From contig NZ_BCMQ01000024.1 of NCBI RefSeq assembly GCF_001485415.1, forward strand, positions 1-51,748: a DNA stretch of 51,748 bases, given 5' to 3'. Position 1 is the first letter of the stretch; the number at the start of each line of letters is the position of its first letter. The notes under the pieces are model-generated. The model worked only from the letters and a program-made list of their open reading frames with translations, was not told the origin of the DNA and did not search any database. Shown here one piece after another: positions 1-7,379 of this stretch. Both the position numbers and the translations under genes were made by a program. The DNA is from Myroides odoratimimus (GTDB lineage Bacteria > Bacteroidota > Bacteroidia > Flavobacteriales > Flavobacteriaceae).

Positions 1-77
1 CAATAGCGTCCTAAATAAATTTAAGGCATAAAATATCCTCCCATTTTAGTAGGTTATAGATGATATTTCGATAAAAT

Positions 78-1247
78 TTAAAACAGAACCCCCTGTATCA
101 ATTTTGGAGGGGGTTTTTCTACCTCATTTATCGGATTATCTAACCATTTTTGCAGTTCAATTTTAACAAAAAGGTTTAGACGTATAAAAGCGACTAAATT
201 AGATAAATGCCAACCAAATTGAGACTGAGCACGTAGAGCTTTCAGTATTAAAATAGTGATAAGTGCAGTCCAAATTTGTATCATTACAGCATTTTCTGAA
301 GTTCCTATAAAAGACTTAATGTGTAGAAGTTGTTTAAGGTCTCTAAAGAATATTTCCACCATCCATCTACTTTTATAAAGCTCACTAATTGTATTAGCAG
401 TCCAAGTAAATTGATTTGTGATAAGCTCTATAACTTGCTCATTTTCTTGATCCCATACCGCTACTCGTCTTAGTTTATTAGGATATAGTTGTTTTGAGTT
501 ACTATTAGTTAAAGTAATTATCTCATCTTTTAAAATATTTTGATGTCTATTCTCAGGTAGTTCCAACTCTTTAATTGTTTCAAATTTTAAGTTGTCTTTA
601 TGTCTAATGACAAAGAATACTTGTTTGCTGTCCCAAACGTTTAAAAGGCTAAAATCATTATAAAAACGATCGGCAACTATAACACTACCTTTAAGTAAAG
701 GAATATCATAAGCTCCTTTATTATCAGCTGTTTTACCATTAGTAATATTGATATAAGCTGGTAGATTTCCATCAAAATCAAGTAATGTGTGCATTTTAAC
801 TGCTCCTTTATTGGTTTTGTATTTAGCCCAATCAAAGATGCTCAAGCATAGTGATATTGTGGTGGAGTCCAATAGTAAGATTTTTGACTTGATTCTAAAC
901 TTCACTTGTTTAAATTTGGGGTGCTGTCCTAAACTTTGAAGTAAAACAAAATAATACTCTTTAAAAAGTTTATGAGTTCTGTTTATGTTCTGATAACTTA
1001 CTGAGGATTTAGATGGTGCTCTATCTATACCAAGGTGATTTAGGTTGCCTGTGGCTGAACGAAGTCCATTACTAATATCACGAACAGATTTGCTACGGGC
1101 AAAATGACAAAATAACATAGAGACAAGGTGACTCCAACTATTAAATCCTTTGTTGTGTTTGTCTGTCTGTTTTTCTTTTACGATTTTTTTGAATTTTGAA
1201 CGATCAAGTTTTGCTATTATTTGTGAAAACAGTGTTATATTTACCAT
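78..1247 (-). CDS. IS4-family DDE transposase
   Basis: This 389-residue protein cuts and joins the ends of the surrounding insertion sequence. The N-terminal third (about residues 1-100) looks like the DUF4372-type helical DNA-binding region of IS4 transposases. The RNase H-like catalytic core follows: first Asp in LLLDSTTIS (about residue 127), second Asp in VIVADRFYND (about residue 193), and the C-terminal signature Y-x2-R-x3-E-x6-K in YKSRWMVEIFFRDLK (about residues 289-303). The full DDE set and the YREK motif are intact, with no frameshift. ATG at 1245-1247 is the natural start, and the gene fills nearly the whole element. It could belong to any of several IS4 subgroups; I cannot name the IS. 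Confidence 0.93.
   Translation of the reverse strand: MVNITLFSQIIAKLDRSKFKKIVKEKQTDKHNKGFNSWSHLVSMLFCHFARSKSVRDISNGLRSATGNLNHLGIDRAPSKSSVSYQNINRTHKLFKEYYFVLLQSLGQHPKFKQVKFRIKSKILLLDSTTISLCLSIFDWAKYKTNKGAVKMHTLLDFDGNLPAYINITNGKTADNKGAYDIPLLKGSVIVADRFYNDFSLLNVWDSKQVFFVIRHKDNLKFETIKELELPENRHQNILKDEIITLTNSNSKQLYPNKLRRVAVWDQENEQVIELITNQFTWTANTISELYKSRWMVEIFFRDLKQLLHIKSFIGTSENAVMIQIWTALITILILKALRAQSQFGWHLSNLVAFIRLNLFVKIELQKWLDNPINEVEKPPPKLIQGVLF
87..118 (+). terminator. Hairpin with T-run inside the transposase 3' end
   Basis: AACCCCCT (87-94) pairs with AGGGGGTT (108-115), followed on the + strand by five T's. The stem lies inside the last codons of the transposase gene. Reading rightward it would act as an intrinsic terminator against transcripts entering the element antisense to the transposase. 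The minus-strand T-run is poorer. Confidence 0.5.
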
Positions 1248-1449
1248 CGAGAGAGTCTTTTTTAGGTGTGCAACTCAAAGATAATTTGAGATCCGAAATT
1301 AACTCTCTTTTTTTGTGCCTTTTTTTAAATGTTTAGGACGCTATTGACTGAATACATAAAAGAGTATCGTTTTATCAAAGTAATAGGATAGGATAAAAAT
1401 CAAAACTAAATCACAATTCTTTTGATTAACCTAGAGATAATTTTAAAGT

Positions 1450-3789
1450 TTAAAACCTTCTTTTCTCTTCTTCTATACCTGTATTTCTTATATCATCATC
1501 TACTTCTTTTCCCTTTGAGAAATTATAAGAAACGGATACAGAGAATGACCTTGAATTAAATTTATTATAATTGTAATTATATATACCGTTAAAATCATAT
1601 TCAGTACTAGATCTAAGAGAATTAAATACATCATTAACTCCTGCATGTAAATTGAATGAACGAGATATAGGATAAGATATATTTAGATTTAAAGAATTAA
1701 TATTCTTATTTTTAGTGTATAGTATTCTGTAAGCCGATGTATAAGAGTAATAAGCGTTTAATTCTATATCTAAAGGTAAATAAAAAGTATTGTTTATACT
1801 AAAATCAGCATATAGTGAACTAAACTTTTGAGTTGGTAGCTTGAGCTCTAAGTAAGCACCTGTCAATTTTGTATTGGTTTCCCACCAATCACTGATTTTA
1901 TAAGGGAAAGAAACAAAGGTATATAGGTCATTTCTATACCCTATATTAGTAGGGCTAGTAATTAAGATTCCATTGGTATTTCGAGGAATTGTCAAAATAT
2001 TGTTTTCTAAATAACGATATCTTAAATCTAATCGTAAATTATTCTTTAAACTATATCCTATTTGTAAACTGTATATATCTATGGGTTTTAAGTTCTCATT
2101 CCCCATATAGGCACTTAATGGGCTACTTTTAATATAAGTGGGATTAAATAGTGAGTAACTCGGTCTTGATACTCGTTGTGAAGCTGAAATATAAAGTTTA
2201 TTATCCCATACTTTAGTAGAGTAGGAGATATTAGGCAATAGCCTTAAGTTATGATTATTTCCTTCTACAGAGCCATTTGTATAATAATTATAGTTATATT
2301 CAGCTCTTAGACCTAAAGATAGTTTAGATTTCTCTTTTATAGGCATAGAGAAAATAGAATAGACAGATAGAATGTACTCCTTTAGAAAAAAATCATTTGA
2401 AAAATCTGTATTGGTTATCCATTGTTCATTTTTTAAATCTAAAAAGTGAAAGCCATCCTTATTATCTACTAAAGAAGCTCTGGCTCCTAATGAAAATTCT
2501 TTTTTATCTTGATACTTCTTCTTCCTTGAAATATTAAAAGCATATATGTCATTATTGGATCTAGAGTTTTGTTGATTTTCTTCTTTTATCAGATTATAAT
2601 CATTTTGAAAAGAATTCAATTGATAAAAAGGGTTAGTATAATATTTTTTAGCAATATCAATACTTGTATTGAATTTAGAACCTAAACTATCTAAAACATT
2701 AGTAAATGATAATGAGAAAGAATGCATCTTATTTATTTGATTAAAATAGGCTTTGGACAGGACTAGAGAGTCAGACTCTATAAGATGTCCAGTAATTTGA
2801 GAAGATACTTCACGTTGGTGGTCATGGTCTTGGTCATCTTCAAAGAGATAGAGAAAGCTTATACTGCTATTATCGTTGAAGTCATAGTCAGCCCCCAATG
2901 TAACATAGTCACTTTTTCTATTTAATTTACTATTTTCTGTATTTGTATAATAAAGTTGACTATTACTTCTTATCTGAGATTCATGTCCTTTTGAACTTGT
3001 TTTGTGTCTTGAGTGATAGTAATTTCCAAATACCCTAAGTTGTTCTCTTTTATAGAATAAACTTGCATCAGTAGAATAGCCACCTTTGTCATTATATAGA
3101 AGACCTTGTCTTATATTGCCGCTCCAGCCCTCTTTTTGGATAGTCGTAATCTTGATGAGGCTTGTTTTATTGCTTTGAACGCTTCCATCTACTCGATCTA
3201 TAACTTCGATATTCTCTATTGTTTTAGGATTTATTGTTTCTAAAAAAGTGGAGATTCTACTTTTATCTATTTGAATATCTTTTCCATCTAATTGTATCAG
3301 AATATTATCATCTCCCAATACTTTAAGACCATTATTCGTTGATATAGTAGGAGCGTAATTTAAAATTGATATCAAATCAGGCTGATTTTGTAATCGTGTG
3401 CCTGACACATTAAGAATAACTCCTGTATCAGTTTGTTTAACAGGTTTTCTTTGACTTGTAATAATAAGTTCATCTAACTCTAGTATTTTTTCAGAAAGGG
3501 AAATAATACCTAACGAAATATCACTAGCTACATGGATAGATACTTTATAGTCATTGTAATGAATAGGGACTAGCTCTAGGCTATATAGTCCCTCTTGAAT
3601 ATTTTCAATTGCAAAGTTGCCACTTTCATCAGAAAGTACACTTCTGATTATTGTATCTTGTTTCTTTAGCTTAATAGCACAATTGAAGATAACTTCATTA
3701 TTGTTATCTTTTAATTGCCCTGTAATGCGATACTGTGCTTTACAGGTAAATGTAAAAAGCAGAAAAAGGATAAATAAACTATACTTCAT
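1450..3789 (-). CDS. Outer-membrane beta-barrel protein (TonB-receptor-like)
   Basis: I read this as an OMP_b-brl_3-type TonB-dependent-receptor-like protein of about 779 residues. I prefer the ATG at 3789 because it gives a clean signal peptide (MKYSLFILFLLFTFTCKAQ) ending at the AQ typical of Bacteroidota; an upstream ATG would add 13 residues before it. After the signal peptide comes a carboxypeptidase-regulatory-like beta-sandwich (about residues 20-105), a plug-like segment (ILELDELIITSQRK through VIDRVDG), then a long barrel rich in aromatic, Asn and Ser residues ending VSVSYNFSKG. Substrate unknown. It stands alone between the IS element and a convergent-free gap, with no SusD or transporter partner, so it is not a classic SusCD pair. 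No T9SS C-terminal domain is seen. Confidence 0.85.
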   Translation of the reverse strand: MKYSLFILFLLFTFTCKAQYRITGQLKDNNNEVIFNCAIKLKKQDTIIRSVLSDESGNFAIENIQEGLYSLELVPIHYNDYKVSIHVASDISLGIISLSEKILELDELIITSQRKPVKQTDTGVILNVSGTRLQNQPDLISILNYAPTISTNNGLKVLGDDNILIQLDGKDIQIDKSRISTFLETINPKTIENIEVIDRVDGSVQSNKTSLIKITTIQKEGWSGNIRQGLLYNDKGGYSTDASLFYKREQLRVFGNYYHSRHKTSSKGHESQIRSNSQLYYTNTENSKLNRKSDYVTLGADYDFNDNSSISFLYLFEDDQDHDHQREVSSQITGHLIESDSLVLSKAYFNQINKMHSFSLSFTNVLDSLGSKFNTSIDIAKKYYTNPFYQLNSFQNDYNLIKEENQQNSRSNNDIYAFNISRKKKYQDKKEFSLGARASLVDNKDGFHFLDLKNEQWITNTDFSNDFFLKEYILSVYSIFSMPIKEKSKLSLGLRAEYNYNYYTNGSVEGNNHNLRLLPNISYSTKVWDNKLYISASQRVSRPSYSLFNPTYIKSSPLSAYMGNENLKPIDIYSLQIGYSLKNNLRLDLRYRYLENNILTIPRNTNGILITSPTNIGYRNDLYTFVSFPYKISDWWETNTKLTGAYLELKLPTQKFSSLYADFSINNTFYLPLDIELNAYYSYTSAYRILYTKNKNINSLNLNISYPISRSFNLHAGVNDVFNSLRSSTEYDFNGIYNYNYNKFNSRSFSVSVSYNFSKGKEVDDDIRNTGIEEEKRRF

Positions 3790-4112
3790 ACAAAAATAAT
3801 TAATTATCAATAGTGATAGGATGCACAATATCTAAGATAACCTAAGCGCTTATAGACTTTAGATTAGAGATGAATGTTTATATCAAACAAAATATTTTAT
3901 TAATTTAACAAAAATAAATTATATAATTGTTAATATCAATAACTTGGGTTTCTAGAAATTCTTTTTATAAATAGGAAAGCCCGTCCTGATAAGAGTAAGA
4001 AGTACCTCAAGAATTTCAAGTTATAGTTCAAGGTCAAATCAATTTATTTTAAAAAAATTTCATTTGAAATAGAATAACTTTATATTTGACCCAATTACTA
4101 AAAGAACAAACA
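3790..4112. other. Intergenic region between divergent genes
   Basis: This AT-rich gap separates the divergent barrel protein (-) and rhodanese (+). Apart from the TATATTTG element at 4081-4088 I see no gene, RNA or strong repeat. No TAnnTTTG box sits at a useful distance from the barrel-protein start. Confidence 0.5.
4081..4088 (+). promoter_or_regulatory. Bacteroidota -7 element TATATTTG
   Basis: TATATTTG matches TAnnTTTG and lies 24 bases before the chosen rhodanese ATG. A TTG at 4064-4066 is closer (14 bases) than the usual spacing of about 19, so the -33 box is weak. Confidence 0.4.
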
Positions 4113-4421
4113 ATGACAAATTTATCACAAGAACAATGGTGGGAAAAAGCGCAAGCTGATTCTAATGCTATTATACTAGACGTACGTACAGAAGAAGAAG
4201 TAGAAGAGAAGGCTATCCCAGGTTCTATCAATATAGATATCTATAAAGGACAAGGTTTTTTAGATGAAATAGCTAATCTAGACAAAACTAAAGCTTACTA
4301 TATCTATTGTAAATCAGGTGGAAGAAGTAGCCAAGCATGTCATGTAATGGAGTCTTTAGGTTTCGAAGAGACACATAACCTTTTAGGAGGTATTACAGAA
4401 TGGGAAGGTCCTATTAAATAA
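4113..4421 (+). CDS. Single-domain rhodanese-like protein
   Basis: This small cytoplasmic sulfurtransferase-type domain has 102 residues from the ATG at 4113; a TTG nine codons upstream overlaps the promoter-like box and is less likely. Family features are the ILDVRTEEEVEEKAIPGSINI segment (about residues 20-43) and the active-site loop CKSGGRS with Cys66 as the presumed persulfide carrier, followed by GFEETHNLLGGITEW, the usual C-terminal hallmark. It has no signal peptide. It is a lone gene closed by a terminator at 4431, so context does not name a partner. Enzymatic activity is inferred from the Cys loop; many such domains act as sulfur carriers. Confidence 0.9.
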   Translation: MTNLSQEQWWEKAQADSNAIILDVRTEEEVEEKAIPGSINIDIYKGQGFLDEIANLDKTKAYYIYCKSGGRSSQACHVMESLGFEETHNLLGGITEWEGPIK

Positions 4422-4430
4422 AGTATATTA

Positions 4431-4458
4431 AAGCCAATTCATTAGAGTTGGCTTTTTT
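4431..4458 (+). terminator. Rho-independent terminator after rhodanese gene
   Basis: AAGCCAATTC pairs with GAGTTGGCTT around an ATTA loop, followed by six T's. Confidence 0.8.
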
Positions 4459-4497
4459 GCATCTATACGGTTATTTTACCTTATCTCTAATCTATTT

Positions 4498-4630
4498 ATA
4501 GATGAATATACTTGCACTATGCTAGGGGTATTCTTGCACATTCCTTCGAGAAAGAGGTGCTCTGGGCAAGGAAACTGCAAGAAAACCGCAAGCAATCCCC
4601 TAGAATCAGCAAGCGAGACGCTATATCTAT
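4498..4630. repeat. Long nested imperfect hairpin element
   Basis: A GC-richer island in an AT-rich gap forms five nested, collinear stems. ATAGAT (4498-4503) pairs with ATCTAT (4625-4630), CTTGC (4511-4515) with GCAAG (4609-4613), CTAGGGG (4522-4528) with CCCCTAG (4597-4603), TTCTTGCA (4531-4538) with TGCAAGAA (4576-4583), and TTCCTT (4541-4546) with AAGGAA (4568-4573). A 65-codon frame across it starts with TTG and resembles no family, so I do not call a protein. The pattern fits a structured RNA or a MITE/REP-like palindromic element. I recognise no known riboswitch or housekeeping RNA in it. Confidence 0.6.
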
Positions 4631-4719
4631 GATGTACAGTATGCCTATAAAAAGATACGCTAACCTAAATTTTAAGGATATCATAAGTATTATGCGATAT
4701 CATTATTAGAATAGCTTTG

Positions 4720-4727
4720 TATATTTG
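4720..4727 (+). promoter_or_regulatory. Bacteroidota -7 element TATATTTG upstream of lipid kinase
   Basis: TATATTTG matches TAnnTTTG 53 bases before the kinase start. It lies just downstream of the nested hairpin element. No clear -33 TTG at the standard distance. Confidence 0.45.
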
Positions 4728-4733
4728 TATTCA

Positions 4734-4760
4734 CATAGCGTACATACTGTACGAGCTATG
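4734..4760. repeat. Imperfect palindrome in the lipid-kinase 5' leader
   Basis: CATAG-CGTACA (4734-4744) is mirrored by TGTACG-AG-CTATG (4748-4760) around a TAC centre. It follows the -7 box, so it is either an operator or a short hairpin in the untranslated leader. Confidence 0.5.
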
Positions 4761-4779
4761 ATATATTTCAAATCTTATT

Positions 4780-5658
4780 ATGAAAAAAATCTTTTTTATC
4801 GTTAATCCAATTTCTGGAAAAGGAAAGCACAATATTACTGCAGATTATATTAAAACATTCTTTGATGAAAAAGCATTTGATATACACGTACTATATTCTA
4901 CTTATAAGAGACATGCTATCGAATTAACACAGCAGGCACTATCAGCAGGTGCAGATGTTATCGTAGCTTGTGGAGGGGATGGGACCATTCATGAAGTAGC
5001 TACACAAGTAGTGGGTAAGGATGTTGTATTTGGTGTAGTACCTGTAGGTTCAGGTAATGGATTAGCTTCTAATCTATCTATTCCTAAAGATATAGAGCAG
5101 GCGATAATACGTGTACGCGATGGAAAAGTAATGAATATGGATGTCGGTAGTATTAATGGAGAATATTTCTTTAGTAATATGGGATTCGGTATAGATGCTA
5201 CTATTATAGATAACTATGAAAAATCAGGTAAGCGCAAATTAGGTGCTTATATCAAAGCAGCATTAAACTCTGCTCAACAGTATAAAGCGAAGAGAATGCT
5301 CGTTACGTATAAAGGGCAAACCAAAGAAGTAAATCCGCTACTATTATTTATCTCTAACTCTAATGAGATGGGATATAATATGTCTCTAACTCCGAAAGCA
5401 AGTCTGACAGATGGACTATTAGATTATCTAATGGTGCCAAAAATCAATTTATTAAAACAATTGACTTTTGGACTCTATGTGATCTTAAAGAAAACAGAGA
5501 AATTCAGAAAGACAGATTATGTTCAGTCTGATTATATTACAGTAGAGATCATAGGGCAAGAAAGAAATGGTTTTCAGATGGATGGAGAATATTATGAGTA
5601 CGATACTAATCAGTTTGAGATCCGAGTTATTAAAGGAGGACTAAGAGTATTGTGCTAG
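4780..5658 (+). CDS. Diacylglycerol/lipid kinase (YegS/BmrU family)
   Basis: This 292-residue cytoplasmic or membrane-peripheral kinase is predicted to phosphorylate a lipid such as diacylglycerol with ATP. The DAGK catalytic domain starts at residue 1 with FFIVNPISGKGKH. The nucleotide-binding signature GGDGTIHEVA lies at about residues 64-73, followed by GSGNGLASNL at about 90-99. The C-terminal beta-sandwich half contains the typical EYFFSNMGFGIDA and a short tail. Length matches the YegS/BmrU family. It sits alone with its own promoter-like box and a 5' palindrome; no operon partner. The lipid substrate cannot be told from sequence. Confidence 0.88.
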   Translation: MKKIFFIVNPISGKGKHNITADYIKTFFDEKAFDIHVLYSTYKRHAIELTQQALSAGADVIVACGGDGTIHEVATQVVGKDVVFGVVPVGSGNGLASNLSIPKDIEQAIIRVRDGKVMNMDVGSINGEYFFSNMGFGIDATIIDNYEKSGKRKLGAYIKAALNSAQQYKAKRMLVTYKGQTKEVNPLLLFISNSNEMGYNMSLTPKASLTDGLLDYLMVPKINLLKQLTFGLYVILKKTEKFRKTDYVQSDYITVEIIGQERNGFQMDGEYYEYDTNQFEIRVIKGGLRVLC

Positions 5659-5727
5659 TAGTGATTATTATTGATAAAATTAAGAAACTTTAAAGTTCTC
5701 TTTTTAGACTAAATTATATAAAAAGTG

Positions 5728-5735
5728 TAACTTTG
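5728..5735 (+). promoter_or_regulatory. Bacteroidota -7 element TAACTTTG upstream of lpdA
   Basis: TAACTTTG fits TAnnTTTG and lies 36 bases before the lpdA ATG. No good -33 TTG is visible. Confidence 0.45.
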
Positions 5736-5771
5736 TAAGATATATAAAAACAACAAATAAGATAATATATT

Positions 5772-7175
5772 ATGAATTCATTTGACGTAGTTGTAATTGG
5801 TTCAGGACCTGGAGGATATGTAGCAGCAATTCGTTGTGCTCAATTAGGATTTAAAACTGCTATAGTAGAGAAATACTCTAACTTAGGAGGAACTTGTCTT
5901 AATGTAGGGTGTATTCCTTCTAAGGCATTGTTAGCATCATCTCATCACATGGAAGAGATTGCTCATTTTGCTGATCACGGAATAGAAATCACTGGAGAAG
6001 TAAAGTTCGATTTATCAAAAATGATCGAAAGAAAACAAGCAGTAGTTGATCAAACATCTTCAGGTGTTAAATATCTAATGGACAAGAACAAGATTACTGT
6101 TTTTGAAGGAGTTGGATCATTTGAGAACGCAACTACTATCAATGTAACTAAAGCAGACGGAAGTGTAGAAACATTCGAAGCTAAACATAGTATTATTGCT
6201 ACAGGATCTAAACCATCTACTTTACCATTCATTACTTTAGATAAAGAAAGAGTAATTACTTCAACAGAAGCTTTAAAACTTCCTGAAGTACCTAAACACT
6301 TAATCGTAATCGGTGGTGGTGTAATCGGTCTTGAATTAGGTCAAGTATACATGAGATTAGGATCTAAAGTATCTGTAGTAGAGTATGCTGATAGAGTATT
6401 ACCTACAATGGATAGCGCTGTATCTAAAGAATTAACTAAAGTGCTTAAAAAAGCAGGTATGAAGTTCTATACTTCTCACAAAGTACAAGGAGTAGTGCGT
6501 GAAGGAGATGTAGTAACAGTAACTGCAGAAGATAAAAAAGGAGAATTAGTGACTCTAGAAGGAGATTACACTTTAGTAGCTGTAGGTCGTCGTCCATATA
6601 CTGATGGATTAAACGCTGACAAAGCTGGAGTTAAATTAACAGAAAGAGGACAAGTAGAGGTAAATGATCATTTACAAACTTCTGCTTCTAATATCTACGC
6701 TATCGGTGACGTAGTACGTGGTGCTATGTTAGCTCATAAAGCTGAAGAAGAAGGAGTAATGGTAGCTGAGTTCTTAGCAGGACAAAGACCTCATATTGAC
6801 TATAACTTAATCCCTGGTGTAGTTTACACTTGGCCAGAAGTTGCAGCTGTTGGAAAAACAGAAGAGCAATTAAAAGCTGAAGGAATTGAGTACAAAGCTG
6901 GTAGCTTCCCATTCAAAGCTTTAGGACGTGCAAGAGCAAGTGCTGAAACAGATGGATTAGTTAAAATATTAGCTGATAAAAATACTGACGAAGTATTAGG
7001 AATACACATGGTAGGAGCTCGTGCTGCAGACTTAATCGCTGAAGCAGTAGTAGCTATGGAGTACAGAGCATCTGCAGAGGATATCTCTAGAATGTCTCAC
7101 GCTCACCCTACTTTCGCAGAAGCTATTAAAGAAGCTGCGTTAGCTGCAACTGATAACAGAGCATTACACGTATAA
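5772..7175 (+). CDS. lpdA: Dihydrolipoyl dehydrogenase (E3)
   Basis: This FAD flavoenzyme reoxidises the dihydrolipoyl arms of 2-oxoacid dehydrogenase and glycine-cleavage complexes and passes electrons to NAD+. Length (467 residues) is standard. It shows the N-terminal FAD dinucleotide-binding GSGPGGYVAAI (10-20), the redox disulfide in GGTCLNVGCIPSK (Cys42 and Cys47), a central NAD-binding fold with VIGGGVIGLELG, the second FAD motif IYAIGDVVRG, and the C-terminal interface with the catalytic pair His445 and Glu450 in HAHPTFAE. It stands alone, followed by a strong terminator, so it is probably shared between complexes encoded elsewhere. No anomaly. Confidence 0.97.
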   Translation: MNSFDVVVIGSGPGGYVAAIRCAQLGFKTAIVEKYSNLGGTCLNVGCIPSKALLASSHHMEEIAHFADHGIEITGEVKFDLSKMIERKQAVVDQTSSGVKYLMDKNKITVFEGVGSFENATTINVTKADGSVETFEAKHSIIATGSKPSTLPFITLDKERVITSTEALKLPEVPKHLIVIGGGVIGLELGQVYMRLGSKVSVVEYADRVLPTMDSAVSKELTKVLKKAGMKFYTSHKVQGVVREGDVVTVTAEDKKGELVTLEGDYTLVAVGRRPYTDGLNADKAGVKLTERGQVEVNDHLQTSASNIYAIGDVVRGAMLAHKAEEEGVMVAEFLAGQRPHIDYNLIPGVVYTWPEVAAVGKTEEQLKAEGIEYKAGSFPFKALGRARASAETDGLVKILADKNTDEVLGIHMVGARAADLIAEAVVAMEYRASAEDISRMSHAHPTFAEAIKEAALAATDNRALHV

Positions 7176-7200
7176 TCTGATTATACTGAAATACATAGAA

Positions 7201-7226
7201 AAGCCTAGATATATTCTAGGCTTTTT
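7201..7226 (+). terminator. Rho-independent terminator after lpdA
   Basis: AAGCCTAGA pairs with TCTAGGCTT (one mismatch at the loop side), followed by T's. Confidence 0.85.
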
Positions 7227-7238
7227 CTGTTTTAATAA

Positions 7239-7379
7239 TCAACTAACGAGATCCTATGTAAAGGTAATTTAGAAGCTGATTTTCAAGCAGGATATTTAAG
7301 AATAGAAGATAAGCTATCTAATGTTTCTGAAGGGAGTCTAAATAAAGGAAAAAGCTATTTGTATTTCCATATTAAATAA
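7239..7379 (+). pseudogene. Startless 3' gene remnant at island edge
   Basis: A + strand frame is open for 46 codons after two in-frame stops, without a usable start, and ends SLNKGKSYLYFHIK-stop at 7379. The composition is protein-like. It overlaps by 8 bases the stop region of the convergent giant gene. I do not recognise the family. It looks like the tail of a gene cut when the neighbouring island arrived, but it could be chance. Confidence 0.35.

Larger units (their letters stand above)
1..1346 (-). mobile_element. Complete IS4-family insertion sequence
   Basis: Terminal inverted repeats are visible: the left end starts CAATAGCGTCCTAAA at base 1 and the right end is its reverse complement, finishing at 1346 (TTTAGGACGCTATTG). 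The two ends match for 15 bases and then diverge. Between them lies a single transposase gene on the minus strand. The element is about 1.35 kb, normal for IS4. The left flank is outside the window, so the target duplication cannot be checked. Intact ends and an intact reading frame suggest a recent, possibly active copy. Confidence 0.9.

Noticed and set aside
1347..1449. IS4 target-site duplication
   Set aside because: The left flank lies outside the window, so it cannot be compared with the right flank.
4049..4231. 60-codon minus frame opposite rhodanese
   Set aside because: Covers the rhodanese start in antisense; shadow.
4512..4709. 65-codon + frame
   Set aside because: Starts with TTG inside a nested hairpin, has no family resemblance and reads through palindromic arms; better explained as a by-product of the hairpin element.
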